This document shows positions 1-11,085 of a DNA stretch of 64,000 bases, piece by piece. The notes under the pieces are model-generated. The model saw only the letters and a list, made by a program, of their open reading frames with translations, searched no databases and had not been told where the DNA came from. The position numbers and the translations under genes were made by a program. Origin of the DNA: Platycnemis pennipes (lineage: Eukaryota; Arthropoda; Insecta; Odonata; Platycnemididae). Position 1 is the stretch's first letter. Each line of letters opens with the position of its first letter. The stretch is taken from positions 38,826,698 to 38,890,697 of the forward strand of contig OW121855.1 in the NCBI GenBank assembly GCA_933228895.1, given 5' to 3'.

Positions 1-950
1 AGGGTGTTTTGGGAGGGAGTGGAAGCTGGCCTGGAGGAGAGGCAGAGAGATGGTGAAGGCATAGAGGTCAAGGAGAACAGAAAGGGCACAAGGGATTAGG
101 AGTGGGGGTAGAAAGGGGCATTAATTCCAAAAGGACACGTGACGCATCCCGAGAAGAAGAACACGGGGTATATTAATGGAGGCATAAACGCTTATGATAA
201 CGAGAGCCGTAAATTATTGACGGAAAGTTAGTAATTAATTGGGGTATTTTTAAATGATTTATTCCCCACCCGTATAAATATGGCAAATAGAAGAAGACAA
301 TGAAATAGGAATCCTCGACTAAGACTAATGGAACTCTCTTATAGAAAATTGGACCGTTTCAAGTGCATTTTTTAGGGCTTCGCGATGGAAATCGGTAAAA
401 GCCTTAACTTTTTACGTCTCACCCAAATCACTCATAAAACATTAAAACTGAAAAATAATTATGTCTGTAGTTTGATACACATTCATAATTTAAGTCCATC
501 TATATCCAAAACGTACCACCTGTAGTCCACAATTCTATTATATAAATACCATTCTTCCAACACATGGTAAGAAAGGGCAGAGAATTACACTTCATCCTAT
601 CATTGTTGAGATTACCCCTTACAGATTCAGACGATATAATGAATTGCTATAGCCCAGAATAAACATAGTTGGTTATGCCCAGAAAAAAAGTATATTTGGT
701 GAACAATACCGTAAAAATTCTTATTGAAAAATTTCAAAATGAGCTAACATTTTGTCTTTGACAAAGATATCAATCAAGAGAGTGAACACTTAACTTTAAA
801 TGCTTCCAAAATTGTAAATGACTGCTAATTTGGTGAAGTGTTCTCAATTTTTCTTACAAATTAAAATAAACCTTTTCAAATTATAATTTATATCTGCATT
901 TACTTATTTCGTGGAAGTTTTAATACTTGAAATGATTAAGTGAAATTATA
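1..950. other. A+T-rich non-coding stretch
   Basis: The first 110 bases are purine-rich and may be the edge of a skewed island like those elsewhere in the window. The rest is A+T-rich without a long reading frame, a recognisable repeat or an RNA gene. Confidence 0.5.
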
Positions 951-1200
951 CTCATTAATTTTCTGAGCATAACAGCAAAAGTATTATAAAAATATGTCAA
1001 TAGTGAATTAATGCTTTGAATTTTTGAGTGAATTTATGCTCAATTTGCTGAGCAAGATGTCAAAAGTATCATGAATATAATTCAATAGTGAATTAGTGCT
1101 TTGAATATTTGTGCAAAATCAAACAATATATTCACTAACTTGCTGTGCATAAAAGCAAGAGTTTTATGAATATAAGTCAATAGTGCCATAATGTTCATTA
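951..1200. repeat. diverged tandem repeat, three units of about 70-91 bp
   Basis: Three consecutive units begin near 951, 1039 and 1130. Each carries the same ordered landmarks: a CTGAGCA or CTGTGCA block, an AAAAGTAT-like block, then GTCAATAGTG (or TTCAATAGTG) followed by AATTAATGCTTTGAA or a derivative. Spacing is about 88-91 bp and the last unit is shorter. The units differ by many substitutions, so this is an old local duplication. No coding potential is seen. Confidence 0.75.
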
Positions 1201-3164
1201 CTTTCATTCATATCAAACTCGCAGAGGATAAAAAATGAGAACGACAGTCAACGTGTTGCCATTGAATAAGTTTAATCTTCACAGTTGATATTGAGAGACT
1301 CAGGGCCATGAAGGCTGTTAGATTCTAAGCGATTCAATTTTTTTAATCGCAAATACATGAAACCTTTATTTGAAGATTACACATTATCTGATACTAAGTA
1401 ATCAGGCGCATCAGTGGCAAGCGAACCGTCAGAGAATTCGTTAATAAAATTTAAATTAATCCATTTATGATAGGAATTAGGGGAAAATCAGAAAGGCAGT
1501 TGGGTTGTGATGCTGATTATCGAAATACGTAATATCTTTAAGAACGAAAAAATGTTGTAAAATCAAAATACACAACCACAAAACAATGGCATTCATAAAA
1601 ATGAATTTAGCAATGAAGGTGAAAAGAGTGAGTTTATAATTTTGCTGTAATACAATTTGGTGGAAAATTCTGATCTCACTTTCTTTCCTTGACATCCTTC
1701 AAGATGAAAAATCATAATAGAAGAGGGAAGAAGAGAAAATTGTGAGAAAGGGAGAACTTATGAATCAACTTCTGGTCAAGAAGAATAAATGAAAAGATTA
1801 TGAAAATAATACGACTGATTGATTAACTATAGTTATGTCATAAAACAATATTTTGAATAAGTGAAAATATTAAGCTTGCATTAGATACTGCTTTCGGATT
1901 TGTAATGATCTGATCTAAAAACTATTAACTATATCATTGTGGTACCTTACAATATGAAAATATCATATTGTATTTAAAAGGTATTAGTTTGAAAAAAATA
2001 TAATTCTGTTAATTACACTTGAAAAAAAATCACTCAATGTAAAAGACATCGTTATGATTGGCCGTCCGCGTGTGCCAACAATTCAAATCCTTTCCCATTC
2101 CTATGAGAAGCGCAATTTTTCAGTAACTCATTTTGATAACTGGAAATAAGAGAAAAAAGTAAAAGTAGGGAGAGCGGAGAGAATATTACTTCACTCCCTT
2201 CATGCATATTTACACGGCTCGACTTCTTCCGCGTCAAAAACTTCAGTTTCGAGGGTAGAAAAAAAATACTCAAGGGGAATCAAAAGTCTCACACATAGTC
2301 TCCGGGGATTGAAAAAGGAGAGGTGTGAGGGGTAAGTAAGAGATAAAATGGAAGGAAAGAGAGGACGATAATAAAGGGGGGTAGCGGAAGTGCAAAGACT
2401 GCGGAACGTAAGGCACGGGTTAAACGGCTAAGAGCTGACAAGTCCACAATGCCTCCAGCTGAAGTGATGACTTGACTTGGTCCCCCCGATCTGCCTCAAT
2501 TCATACATAATCACGATAACAAATGCAGAATGACATATAGGCGTCGAAATGACGTTAGCATTGACAACAGTCGTTGTAAGTATTTCATGGATTATAGAGT
2601 ACTTGTTTCCACCAATAACATTTAACTTTGTTTCCCTATTTAATTTTTAAATATGTAAATTGTCTTGAATAGATGTTGCACGAATATACGTGAATGGTAG
2701 TACCAACTATGTCCAAACTTATTAATTACGGCTGATTGGATTTTATTGAAGTAAATTTCCATTAACATTATGAAATTAATCGACTAATTAGAAAGTAATA
2801 TTATTTCCCTGAAGAGGGTAACGTACCTTGCTTGAATTCACATTGACTATTTCCAAGAATAGCTTTACATTTGTGTTTATCGATGAGGATGCATTGATTA
2901 TGCAATCGTAATTAGGAAACATTGCTGCTATTATAGTAGCATCATACATCATAAATCAGGTTTTATATTATGAGAACAAGCCATAAATGAAAAATACACC
3001 ATCATTAATTTGTAGAGTACATATTTGATTAGGAAGTCACATAAGAAAATTTCTTACATTATTCTGGCTCATGCCATCAGTACAGGGGAATCAATTACTG
3101 TGGTGGAAATATTGGCTGAATTATAAATTAATGCAATTGCTTTTAACATTGAGGGAGAGAAAAG
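1201..3164. other. A+T-rich non-coding stretch
   Basis: Only short chance reading frames occur on either strand. Around 2280-2470 the sequence becomes richer in G+C and purines for about 200 bases, without a recognisable element. Confidence 0.5.
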
Positions 3165-3760
3165 TAGGGAAAGTGTGGATGAGCACTGGCGCATTAGGGG
3201 TGAGAAAGAGAAATAAAAGAAACTATGACATCATGAAAAATATTTGAGAGAGGACACTGTTTGTGACAGAAGCACTGTCTAGGGCCAAAAGGGAGAGAAT
3301 TTTTCAGGAAAGGGTATCGAAAACGTGGAATTTATGCGAGAGTGACAATACAGTGTGTGTGAGGGGGTTGGGGTTTTTGAGAGTCGTGAGACGTTAGCAC
3401 GTGTCGTGGGTGGTTTTTCCCAGAGAGGGCGTGTATAAGGGGAGCACTTCACTGAATGCGGTGACGGTTGCGCGCCTTTGAGCGTGAAAGAGGAATGCTT
3501 TTTTTTTCTCAGATTTTCGGGAGGGAGTGGTACGGGAGAAAAGGGAAGAAAACGAGTCGTCGAGGGCGAGAGAATTGTGATTCGAGTGCAGCGTGCTGCG
3601 CGAAAAACTAAGGTGCAAAGAGGGTTTGAGTGAATAAGTTTGATTGTCATGCATGGAGGCGCCAGGCTGTCGAGGGTGGAGGGGGTGGCTGATAATTGAG
3701 GCGTTTTGAGTGCTTTCGAAGAAGGAGAAAAAGAACTCAAATGCCAAACATTCCAGAAGA
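3165..3760. other. GC- and CpG-richer purine-skewed island
   Basis: The plus strand switches from A+T-rich to strongly purine-rich (long GA/GGA runs) with many CpG dinucleotides, then returns to A+T-rich sequence after about 3760. The long minus-strand reading frames here are low-complexity Ser/Pro/Leu strings that such composition produces by itself, so I do not call a gene. It contains GGGTTTTTGAGAG at 3371-3383, also seen in two other islands. It could be a distal promoter or enhancer. Confidence 0.5.
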
Positions 3761-4495
3761 AAAATGCTAGGATGTATAAAAAAATAGGAACTCAGTCTTC
3801 TTCGCAAGCTGTGCATTGCCTTTCACACTAAAGAGCCTCACGAGCGTTAAAATCAACAAAAATTGTGGAACCGTATAAAATTTAAGCGTGAACTACGCGA
3901 TCTATTTCATGAAAAAATGTGCAAAGTCCAGCGAATATACGCATGCACACAAGAGGTAGATTCAATTCACAAAATATACCGGAAGGATGAAAATTGTGAC
4001 CAAAAGAACAATTTTTACTTATAGCACTACGAATTCAGGTGATATTCAAATTACTTCTTAGTGAAATGGAACTACTTTGACGATTTCTCCTCAGTCAATA
4101 TCTGATTTTGAACGAACAATCAAAAAAGGCTTAGTTCTCCTTTTGTAGTCCCGATATATTAACTCTCATTCAGGTAAAAAAAGAGTATGCATAGAATCCA
4201 CCATATATTAAGTAAAATAATGATAGTAATGATATTCACAGGTTCATACCATAGAAAATAGTGGGAACCCTATACTGTACGTGATGGAATATTTTGAGAA
4301 TATGCTCCAGAGTTTGAACTAAAATTTGGCTTGATCTCTTGATCTACAACTCTAGATCAAATATCGTTACATATATTTTATACATATTTAAAAATTCATA
4401 TTAAATTAACAAACAACAAAAGTGATCCTTACAGAGCAACTACAACGATTATTCGCTGGATGACAATGTTTGATGTACTAAAAAACATTAAAATA
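3761..4495. other. A+T-rich non-coding stretch
   Basis: No reading frame, repeat or RNA gene is recognised here. Confidence 0.5.
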
Positions 4496-4620
4496 TAGTA
4501 AACCCTCCACACATAGCGCGGTTCCACAAGACTCCATTTCGTTAAGACGCGGTCACAGAAATGTACCCGATTTCACAAGACGCGATCTTTATTTTCGGCA
4601 AGACGCGGTTTCCGATATCT
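4496..4620 (+). repeat. possible edge of a pogo/Tigger-like non-autonomous DNA transposon
   Basis: The sequence starts with a TAGTAAACCCTCCAC-like edge next to TA and continues with several AAGACGCGG/GCGCGGTT blocks spaced 20-30 bases apart. This wording resembles terminal regions of pogo/Tigger-type mariner relatives in arthropod genomes. I do not find the matching inverted end downstream, so it would be half of an element or an unrelated repeat. Confidence 0.3.
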
Positions 4621-5681
4621 GGATCGGAGCAAACCTGGGAATCACGCTCTATCATGATCCTATACATTGGTTCAAGGATTAGAAGTAATATTCAAAGTAG
4701 TGTACCTGTCGAATCAAACCACATTGTGAGTAAAGAACGTCATAATTCATGACATTTACTGCGTAATCATCATTTCGTTACGATACATGTAACTTTCAAT
4801 AACTGATATATGTAACTAATGGAAAATTAAAATTTTAGACCAACAAATCGGGCCAAAAAAAACCTCATCACTAGAGAAAAAAAACACGGGATAAACGAGT
4901 CAATATATGTGCTATACGAACAAATGAAGGAAAAATAAGAACTGATTTCAGTACAGAACGAGAAAATAAAAGGATTTCCAAAATAAATGTAAATTTTTGT
5001 ACGGTGGAAAAATGTTTGTGACTATGAATGTATGTGAAAATGCTTTGCGAAAAATGTTTGTGACCAAAATCAAATAATGGTGAGGCTGAGTTCATCAGTA
5101 ATGCGTGTTAAGGAAATGGTTTAACAAAGAACCTTATTTTCGCGAAATCTGGAGTCCTACCAGTGAAACTTTTATTGCGAGATTTGAACGGTTTACGAAG
5201 CTTATAAAACGATACAATAACCATAACATGATGTTAGGGGAACATGGGAAAAGTGCACCTGCTAATCATCAAACAGTCCAGAATTTTATTCCAGAGTTTT
5301 CCTTCATGATTAAAGAAAGGGATTATCTGCCGTAACCAACCTTGAACGCCAAAAAGACAGCCTTGTTCTGGAAAAATATGACGAAGATAACATATATTTC
5401 AAAGTAGGAACGATGAGCACCAGGATTTAAGGCCACTACGCATCGCCTCACGCCGTTTTTTTTAATATTTCAGGTGGCTTACATTGTAGGCCGATACTTG
5501 TTAGTGCTGAACATTCTTCAGTTTTAAAGGGAAAAACCTGAGAGATCCTACTTGTGCATTGGAAATCAAATCAAAAGTCGTGGCTGTATGCAGCTTTCTG
5601 TACAGAGTGGTTCAAATTTTTCTTTGTTTTCGAGATCTAAAAAAGAACCACTTGAATTTTAAGGTCCTGCTAACACTTGAC
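4621..5681. other. non-coding stretch
   Basis: A 76-codon frame (5105-5335, plus) has no family features that I recognise and no sign of splice structure around it. Nothing else is supported. Confidence 0.45.
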
Positions 5682-6475
5682 AATCTACATCTACATCTCC
5701 ATCTACACGATACACTGCAAGACACCGCGAGGGCGTGTGGCATGGGGTGAAATCACCAAGCATGCACTACCGCCATGCAAACAAGCAACTATAGAGACTC
5801 ATGAAACTAGATTGTTAGTATCTATAGTATTTAAGGGATTAATGCATCATGCACTACCATGCAGACTACCCTAAAATATTTCCCCTACCTATCCCTTTGC
5901 TATGCTGCCTATTCTGTTCTCTTATACTACGGGGGAAAAATGCCATTTTGAATCTATCAGTACGACAATCTATCTCTCTAATCTTATTTATCTGGTCGAA
6001 TCTAGCATAATACGCTGGTGTTTTAATATGTTCCTAACATCTTCAGTAAAGTTATCAGATTGAAATTTCTCTAAGAGATTTAATCTGTACTTTAACCTAC
6101 GCTCTGATAATGATTCCCTCCCTAATTCTTGTATTAATTCTGATGCACTACTCAACCTATCGTAACACCTTTTAACGAAACTGGCTGCTCTACGCTGCAC
6201 GCTGTCTAGTTCTCTGATCAAACCTTATTCATTCGGATCCCATACACTGGCTGCATACTCAAGGTGGGGCCTAAATAGTGAAAAGTAACATCGCTCTTTT
6301 GTCTTCTCATCACATTTCCCAAGTACTCTTTTTATTAATCCTAGTTTTATCTTCGCTCGGCCGCATATTTCCCGGATGTGTCTTCTTCACGATAAATCTT
6401 TAGTGATTGTTACACCTAAATACCTAACACAATAACCTATATAATCTAATGTATCTAATCTAATTCCTATATAAT
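5682..6475 (-). mobile_element. CR1/Jockey-like LINE, 3' end with (GATGTA)n tail
   Basis: Read on the minus strand, this is the C-terminal part of a reverse transcriptase followed by a 3' UTR and tail. From about 6475 the frame runs CVRYLGVTITKDLS, AKIKLGLIKRVLG, RPHLEYAASVWDP, then ELDSVQRRAASFVK and LSERRLKYRLNLL. These are the thumb/C-terminal landmarks of CR1, Jockey and related non-LTR elements. Two in-frame stops (in the DLS*RR and PNE*GL regions) break it, so it is dead. The open part is 5988-6221. After the stop comes about 280 bases of UTR whose end carries the block CACACGCCCTCGCGGTG and then TGTAGATGTAGATTG-type repeats (5682-5708), a tail widespread in arthropod genomes. The 5' part, including the FADD palm, is absent, as in ordinary 5' truncation. 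Confidence 0.8.
5988..6390 (-). pseudogene. reverse transcriptase C-terminal fragment (CR1/Jockey-like)
   Basis: This is the coding remnant inside the 5682-6475 element. The open segment of 77 codons (5988-6221) has the pattern ELDSVQRRAASFVKR, then LSSASELIQELG and LSERRLKYRLNLLEK, which fits the conserved helix after the thumb of CR1/Jockey reverse transcriptases. The frame continues upstream to about 6390 across a stop codon with RPHLEYAASVWDP. There is no catalytic domain left. The apparent methionine at 6219-6221 is not a real start, because the homology extends upstream of it. Confidence 0.75.
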
Positions 6476-7060
6476 ACCTAACACGACAATACCCCTGGAC
6501 GTCCAGTTAAAATGCACAATGCTGGCGAAAACATTGAGTACTGTTTTTCCCTCTAAGTTCTCGACATCCATTGACAACCACTGGATCAAGTAATTAAAAA
6601 AATACTTCAAATCCTACCACACTAGACGCACTTTCATGAGACGGCTGCAGGCGTTTGAAGTACCCCCCTTTGCTAGATCATGGACTTTTGCCCTTCATTC
6701 AAAATCATGGATGTAATTAACATCATATTGGATTCATGGAATGAAGTGAAGGAGTCTACATTAAATTCTTGCTGGACAAGCCTTGGTTCAGAAGTGGTGA
6801 ATACTTTCCTTGGGTTTTCTTCACTCGAAGAAGAAATGCTCGAATTCGTACCTGGCAGATGCATCTAATCCCTAATGCATCGAGTTTCGATACATTAGGG
6901 GTTTTTTCCTAAATAATTTTTTGTAGATAATATGAATACTAAATTGGTATTTTAAACATTCCCAACGATCAGTTTATTTTATCTAAAGCATGTAGTTAAA
7001 TAATAAAGTGGGCATAAATTTAAAAATTGCAAATCATAACACTGCTCCTATTACGCAACA
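6476..7060. other. non-coding stretch with one hairpin
   Basis: Short overlapping frames on both strands at 6673-6868 have no recognisable content. The only structure is the hairpin at 6867-6903, listed separately. Confidence 0.5.
6867..6903. repeat. near-perfect hairpin followed by a T run
   Basis: The arm CCCTAATGCATCGA (6870-6883) pairs with TCGATACATTAGGG (6887-6900) across a 3-base loop, with one G/T-type mismatch, and the stem can extend to about 17 pairs. Six T bases follow within 6902-6907. It looks like a bacterial-type terminator, but nothing else here is bacterial. A palindromic transposon relic or a structured RNA end are alternatives. Confidence 0.6.
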
Positions 7061-8251
7061 ATGATGAAGAGCAATGAAGAAGGGTGCAAGGGAAGCAATA
7101 TTGGCCCTTAGGCTACTCATAGAGAAGAGACTGGAGAAGAACAAACCGACCTTCATTGCATTTGTGGATTTAGAGAAGGCCTTTGACAACGTGGATTGGG
7201 ATTCAATGCTTGGAATTCTGAAGGGAATTGGAGTGTCCTACAATGACCGAAGAATTATACACAGTCTGTACAAAAACCAAGTTGCTGTGATTAAATCTGG
7301 ACCCAGCTGTGAAGAGGCAAGAATAAGGAAAGGAGTGAGACAAGGCTGCGCACTGTCTCCCGTAATTTTTAATGTTTACAACGAGAGAGCCATAAATGAA
7401 GTCAAGGAGAAGTGTTCTGGAGTGAAAATCCACGGAGAAACAATCAGTATGCTACGATTCGCTGATGACATAGCTCTCATAGCAGAGACAGAGAAGGAGC
7501 TGAATAAGATGCTAACGACCCTGGAAAGGACTATGGCCAGATATCAGCTGAAGATCAATAAGAAGAAGACTAAGCTATTGGTGTGCAGCAAAAGAGAAGA
7601 GGCGAAAACCAACGTTAAACTAGGAAAACAGAAACTGGAAGAGGTGGAAGAGTTCTGTTACCTGGGAAGCAGAGTAACCAACGATGGACGAAGCAAGAAA
7701 GAAATAGGCAGTAGAATAGCCCAGGCAAAGAGGGCATTCTTTCAGAAGAAGAATCTACTTACAGCAGGAAATACAAGCATAGAAGTAAGGAAACAGTTCA
7801 TCAGAACATACATCTGGAGCATTTTTCTTTACGGCAGTGAATCATGGACGATGACAGCAGCGGAGAAGAAAAGGGTAGAAGCATTTGAAATGTGGTGTTA
7901 CAGAAGAATGCTGAAGATTAAATGGATCGACCGAGTAAGTAACGAGGAAGTGCTAAGAAGAGTAGGAGAAAAGAGAAGCCTGCTGACAACTCTAAAAAGA
8001 AGAAGGGAAAACTTAATCGGTCATATCTTGAGACACGATGGCCTGATGAAGACTATCGTCGAGGGAAAAGTGAACGGGAAGATTGGAAAAGGCAGGCCTC
8101 GTATGAGATACATGGAACAGGTCGTGAAGAATGTAAAAGAGAAGAATTACGTCACAATGAAAAGGTTGGCCGATAGAAGAAACGAGTGGAAAGCTGCGTC
8201 AAACCAATCCTAGGATTGTTGACCAATGATGATGATGATGATGAAGAGCAA
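7061..8251 (+). mobile_element. LINE family A, 5'-truncated copy with target-site duplication
   Basis: The inserted segment is 7075-8237, flanked by the perfect 14-bp direct repeat ATGATGAAGAGCAA at 7061-7074 and 8238-8251. It holds one open reverse transcriptase frame, a very short 3' UTR after the stop (about 12-15 bases) and an (ATG)n tail at 8226-8243 that merges into the right duplication. The endonuclease and N-terminal part are missing, so it is a typical 5'-truncated LINE insertion. The family is of the apurinic-endonuclease type, as the longer relative at 50100-52265 shows. I cannot settle the clade (RTE-like or CR1/I-like) from one window. The intact frame and perfect duplication mark it as the youngest insertion seen here. 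Confidence 0.9.
7074..8213 (+). CDS. reverse transcriptase, 5'-truncated open frame of LINE family A
   Basis: This is the palm, thumb and C-terminal part of a non-LTR reverse transcriptase, the enzyme that copies element RNA at a nicked target. Motif A is FIAFVDLEKAFDNV (residues about 27-40), motif B GVRQGCALSP (87-96) and motif C LRFADDIALI (127-136) with the catalytic Asp pair at 131-132. The LKINKKKTK, LGSRVTNDGRSKKEI, YGSESWTM and RRMLKIKWIDRV blocks follow, and the end is LADRRNEWKAASNQS. The ATG at 7074 straddles the target duplication, so it is an accident of truncation. The natural protein would start well upstream with an endonuclease. No frameshift or stop interrupts the 379 codons. 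It should not be able to move on its own, because the endonuclease is lost. Confidence 0.9.
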   Translation: MKKGAREAILALRLLIEKRLEKNKPTFIAFVDLEKAFDNVDWDSMLGILKGIGVSYNDRRIIHSLYKNQVAVIKSGPSCEEARIRKGVRQGCALSPVIFNVYNERAINEVKEKCSGVKIHGETISMLRFADDIALIAETEKELNKMLTTLERTMARYQLKINKKKTKLLVCSKREEAKTNVKLGKQKLEEVEEFCYLGSRVTNDGRSKKEIGSRIAQAKRAFFQKKNLLTAGNTSIEVRKQFIRTYIWSIFLYGSESWTMTAAEKKRVEAFEMWCYRRMLKIKWIDRVSNEEVLRRVGEKRSLLTTLKRRRENLIGHILRHDGLMKTIVEGKVNGKIGKGRPRMRYMEQVVKNVKEKNYVTMKRLADRRNEWKAASNQS

Positions 8252-10779
8252 GTTCACTGCTTATAATGATATTATTTTTCGCACCCTACTATCACTATTT
8301 TTCGAATGTAGCTCACCATTGCGGAAGCCAACACTAAACTTAGCTTAGGGTTATGTAATGACCGCCTCGAGCTTAGCCACGAGGCAGACAAAATTTAGCT
8401 GTTCAGGACTGAGTAGCCTCCACCAAGTCATGCACTGCCTGCGGTTTTCCAGAAACTTTGGTAGCCACATTACCACGCCGCTGGCTGGTAGTTGTCTTTG
8501 TTCAACAATAATGCGAATGAAACTTCAACTTGGTGGATAAAAGAGTCACCAAAGACTCCCTTAGTCCTCTTTAGGTATACTTAGTTGAAAATTACTATAT
8601 CTTCATTGAAAAACTTGACCAGTTATAAAACTTCCACATATAATTTATATAGCTGGGGTCGGTTTGACACGGAGTCATTAGGGAGAGAATTTCAATTTTG
8701 CAAGTCTTTTATAGGCATAAAATGAGAGAACGGGGGAGGGTTTGGTGAGTCGTCATCAGCAGAAACAAAATTAGGCGCCTTAAGCGATTAAAAATTGAGA
8801 ATAAAATAGGTCGCAAAAGTCCTGTTGTTCCTGTGCTTAAAATGCACACTTATAACCGAAAAAACAGAAACAGGACATATTGCGCCATTGTGGCTCGACT
8901 TCATAGAAAAAATAGAAAACTTTGAAGCGGAAACAACTCCCTCCAACTAACCGGATGAAACCACGCTTTAAAGAAGTGAGGCTTAACTTTTGCCAGGGAG
9001 ACGGATTAATTCAACAGCCGCACCACAAAGATCTAAGCCACGGCAACTGCATGCACTGCATCGGTTGCATGCGGAGTAAAGTTTAAGCTGCCCCAGATTC
9101 CTAGGCGTAGTCTTTTCTGAGTATTTAAGATAGCGAGGAAAAGCACTCTTTGGTTACACTCCTTTCCAAGAGTACCCATTAAATACACATAAATCTATCA
9201 ATTAAGGCATACATAAAGGTATCAATATAGATATCGAAATTAGGTTAGCGGGGATTAAGCTTAGGAGTCCACTCCTATACGGCAAGGTTTATATCTTCCA
9301 CTTGGACGGGTCTCATACACACTCCTATAAAAGCGCACTAACGATCACGCAGGGCTTTGATACTTGGATGAAAGAGCAACCGTCATAGTAGCCATCCGAG
9401 TACGGTCGATATGTTTGAATACTACAAAACAATTCGACATATTAGAACATGGGCGCCCTCACGACCGCATCTGTTTCAGCACAGGCAAAGAAAATTGCGT
9501 ATTTTAACGTCATAATAATATTATCTACTGCCCTTCGAATTTGATATAACCAGTTTTTTTTATGTTGTGATTCCTTATTATGCCTGGTTAGTATTGAAGT
9601 TACTCTTGAAAGAACTGTCGATTGTTGGCTTAGTGACTTCACAGTAACATGTACACACAAATTGCCTTCCAAGCATTATCGAATATGTATTTGATTCTAT
9701 ATATGCTCACATAATGTTTTTTCACGTTTTAATGTACAATTACATTCAATTATTTGTAAAACAACACCTTACAACAACACGATTTCAAACATGAAAACAC
9801 ATCCTAAGGCGAAAAATGTATATATATCCACTCGACCATAATTGTTAACGATCACAAGCGATCATAACGAAAGCGATATATCGCTTACGAGTGCACCTTT
9901 GTGTGCATATCGGCCTTTTCATAAATACATATTTCGATAAAAATATGCAAAGTTTAGATTTAAGCTTTTCAGTGTGTTCAAGCTTATTCTGCTTTCAGTA
10001 TCACTGATTATAATAAATTTCGTGCGTTTTTTCCGACCTTACCGATGACTTCGTAAGGCAAAAATGAATGTCTTAGTTATAGTCATTGATACCAAAGGCA
10101 GAATACGCTTGAAATGGAACGAATGGTAAGAAAGGTATGAACGGAACGAATGCAAGGTACAACTTCTTTGATACGACTTTAGGGGCAGGGTAAGCCGCTG
10201 TTTCGCACATATTAAAATTACACGCACTCGTAGCGTGAAGTAACGCAAGAGATCAAAGAAAGTCGGAAGCATGTATGCGAATAATTAGCACGCCAGTTAT
10301 GCGCGAAAATGATTATTCCGTCCCAAATCTACTAAGGCGCGCTCGGATCTCGTACTCGTGTTGGTTTCACATTTTTTTCTCCTGGATTTGAAAGCCGTCC
10401 TCTCCACCCATCACCATAGTAAGGAGAGCGAATATGCTACTCAAAATCCTACGAAGGTACAGCAATTTTATTTACTGAAACAGAAAAGTCAGAATTAACG
10501 ATTTCCTCAAAAAAACATACAGATGATAAATCTAACTGACGTACAGTTATTTCAAACAGGTCCGATGGCACAAAAGATGGGTAATTTATTAGGGACTCCG
10601 ATTCACGCAGGCAGAGGGTTATGTAAAATAATAATTGATTTTTACTGTATCCAAAGGATTCCTCTAACGCTGTATCCAGGGCTTTCCTCAAACTCAAGGC
10701 TTTGAAAAGGCTGGGTGTCTCTACCCTCAATCTCACATCCACACCAGACAAGACTCCTCCTCGCACGGTCCCGGAAAAT
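8252..10779. other. non-coding stretch
   Basis: Mostly A+T-rich with slightly GC-richer patches around 8340-8560, 8930-9110 and 10030-10450. A 111-codon minus-strand frame at 10449-10784 lies next to the following island. It has no recognisable domain and I do not call it a gene. No repeats with clear ends were seen. Confidence 0.45.
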
Positions 10780-11085
10780 AGCATGTGACGCCTCCGGCAA
10801 AGAAGATTGCTCCGCGAATTATAAGGCGAAGGGAGGAGGATGCAGGGGGTGCAGGAGGGTATGATGAAAAAGTGTGAGAGGCGGAGCGTGGCGAGATGAT
10901 GTCATCTGGCGCGGTTCCTTTCAATCGAAAAAGGGGGAGACACGTTATGATGAGGGGGTGGGATTTTGTAAGGGGGATTCACTAAAAAAAAGGGTGTGGC
11001 AAGGGAAGAAAATATGCTAGTTTGAGTCCTTTGGGAGGTTTGGGGTTTCGTGGATTGGACTGTAAGGGCGTAATGAACACACAAT
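10780..11085. other. purine-skewed GC-richer island
   Basis: The plus strand is dominated by GGA/GAG/GGGGG runs with several CpGs, between A+T-rich flanks. The reading frames on the minus strand are low-complexity and not convincing. It resembles the islands at 3165, 12620 and 53080. Confidence 0.45.

Noticed and set aside
6867..6910. Rho-independent terminator
   Set aside because: The shape fits, but there is no bacterial gene or context anywhere in the window.
10449..10784. 111-codon minus-strand frame next to a purine island, possibly a first exon
   Set aside because: The position is suggestive but no domain, splice partner or conservation can be shown from the sequence alone.
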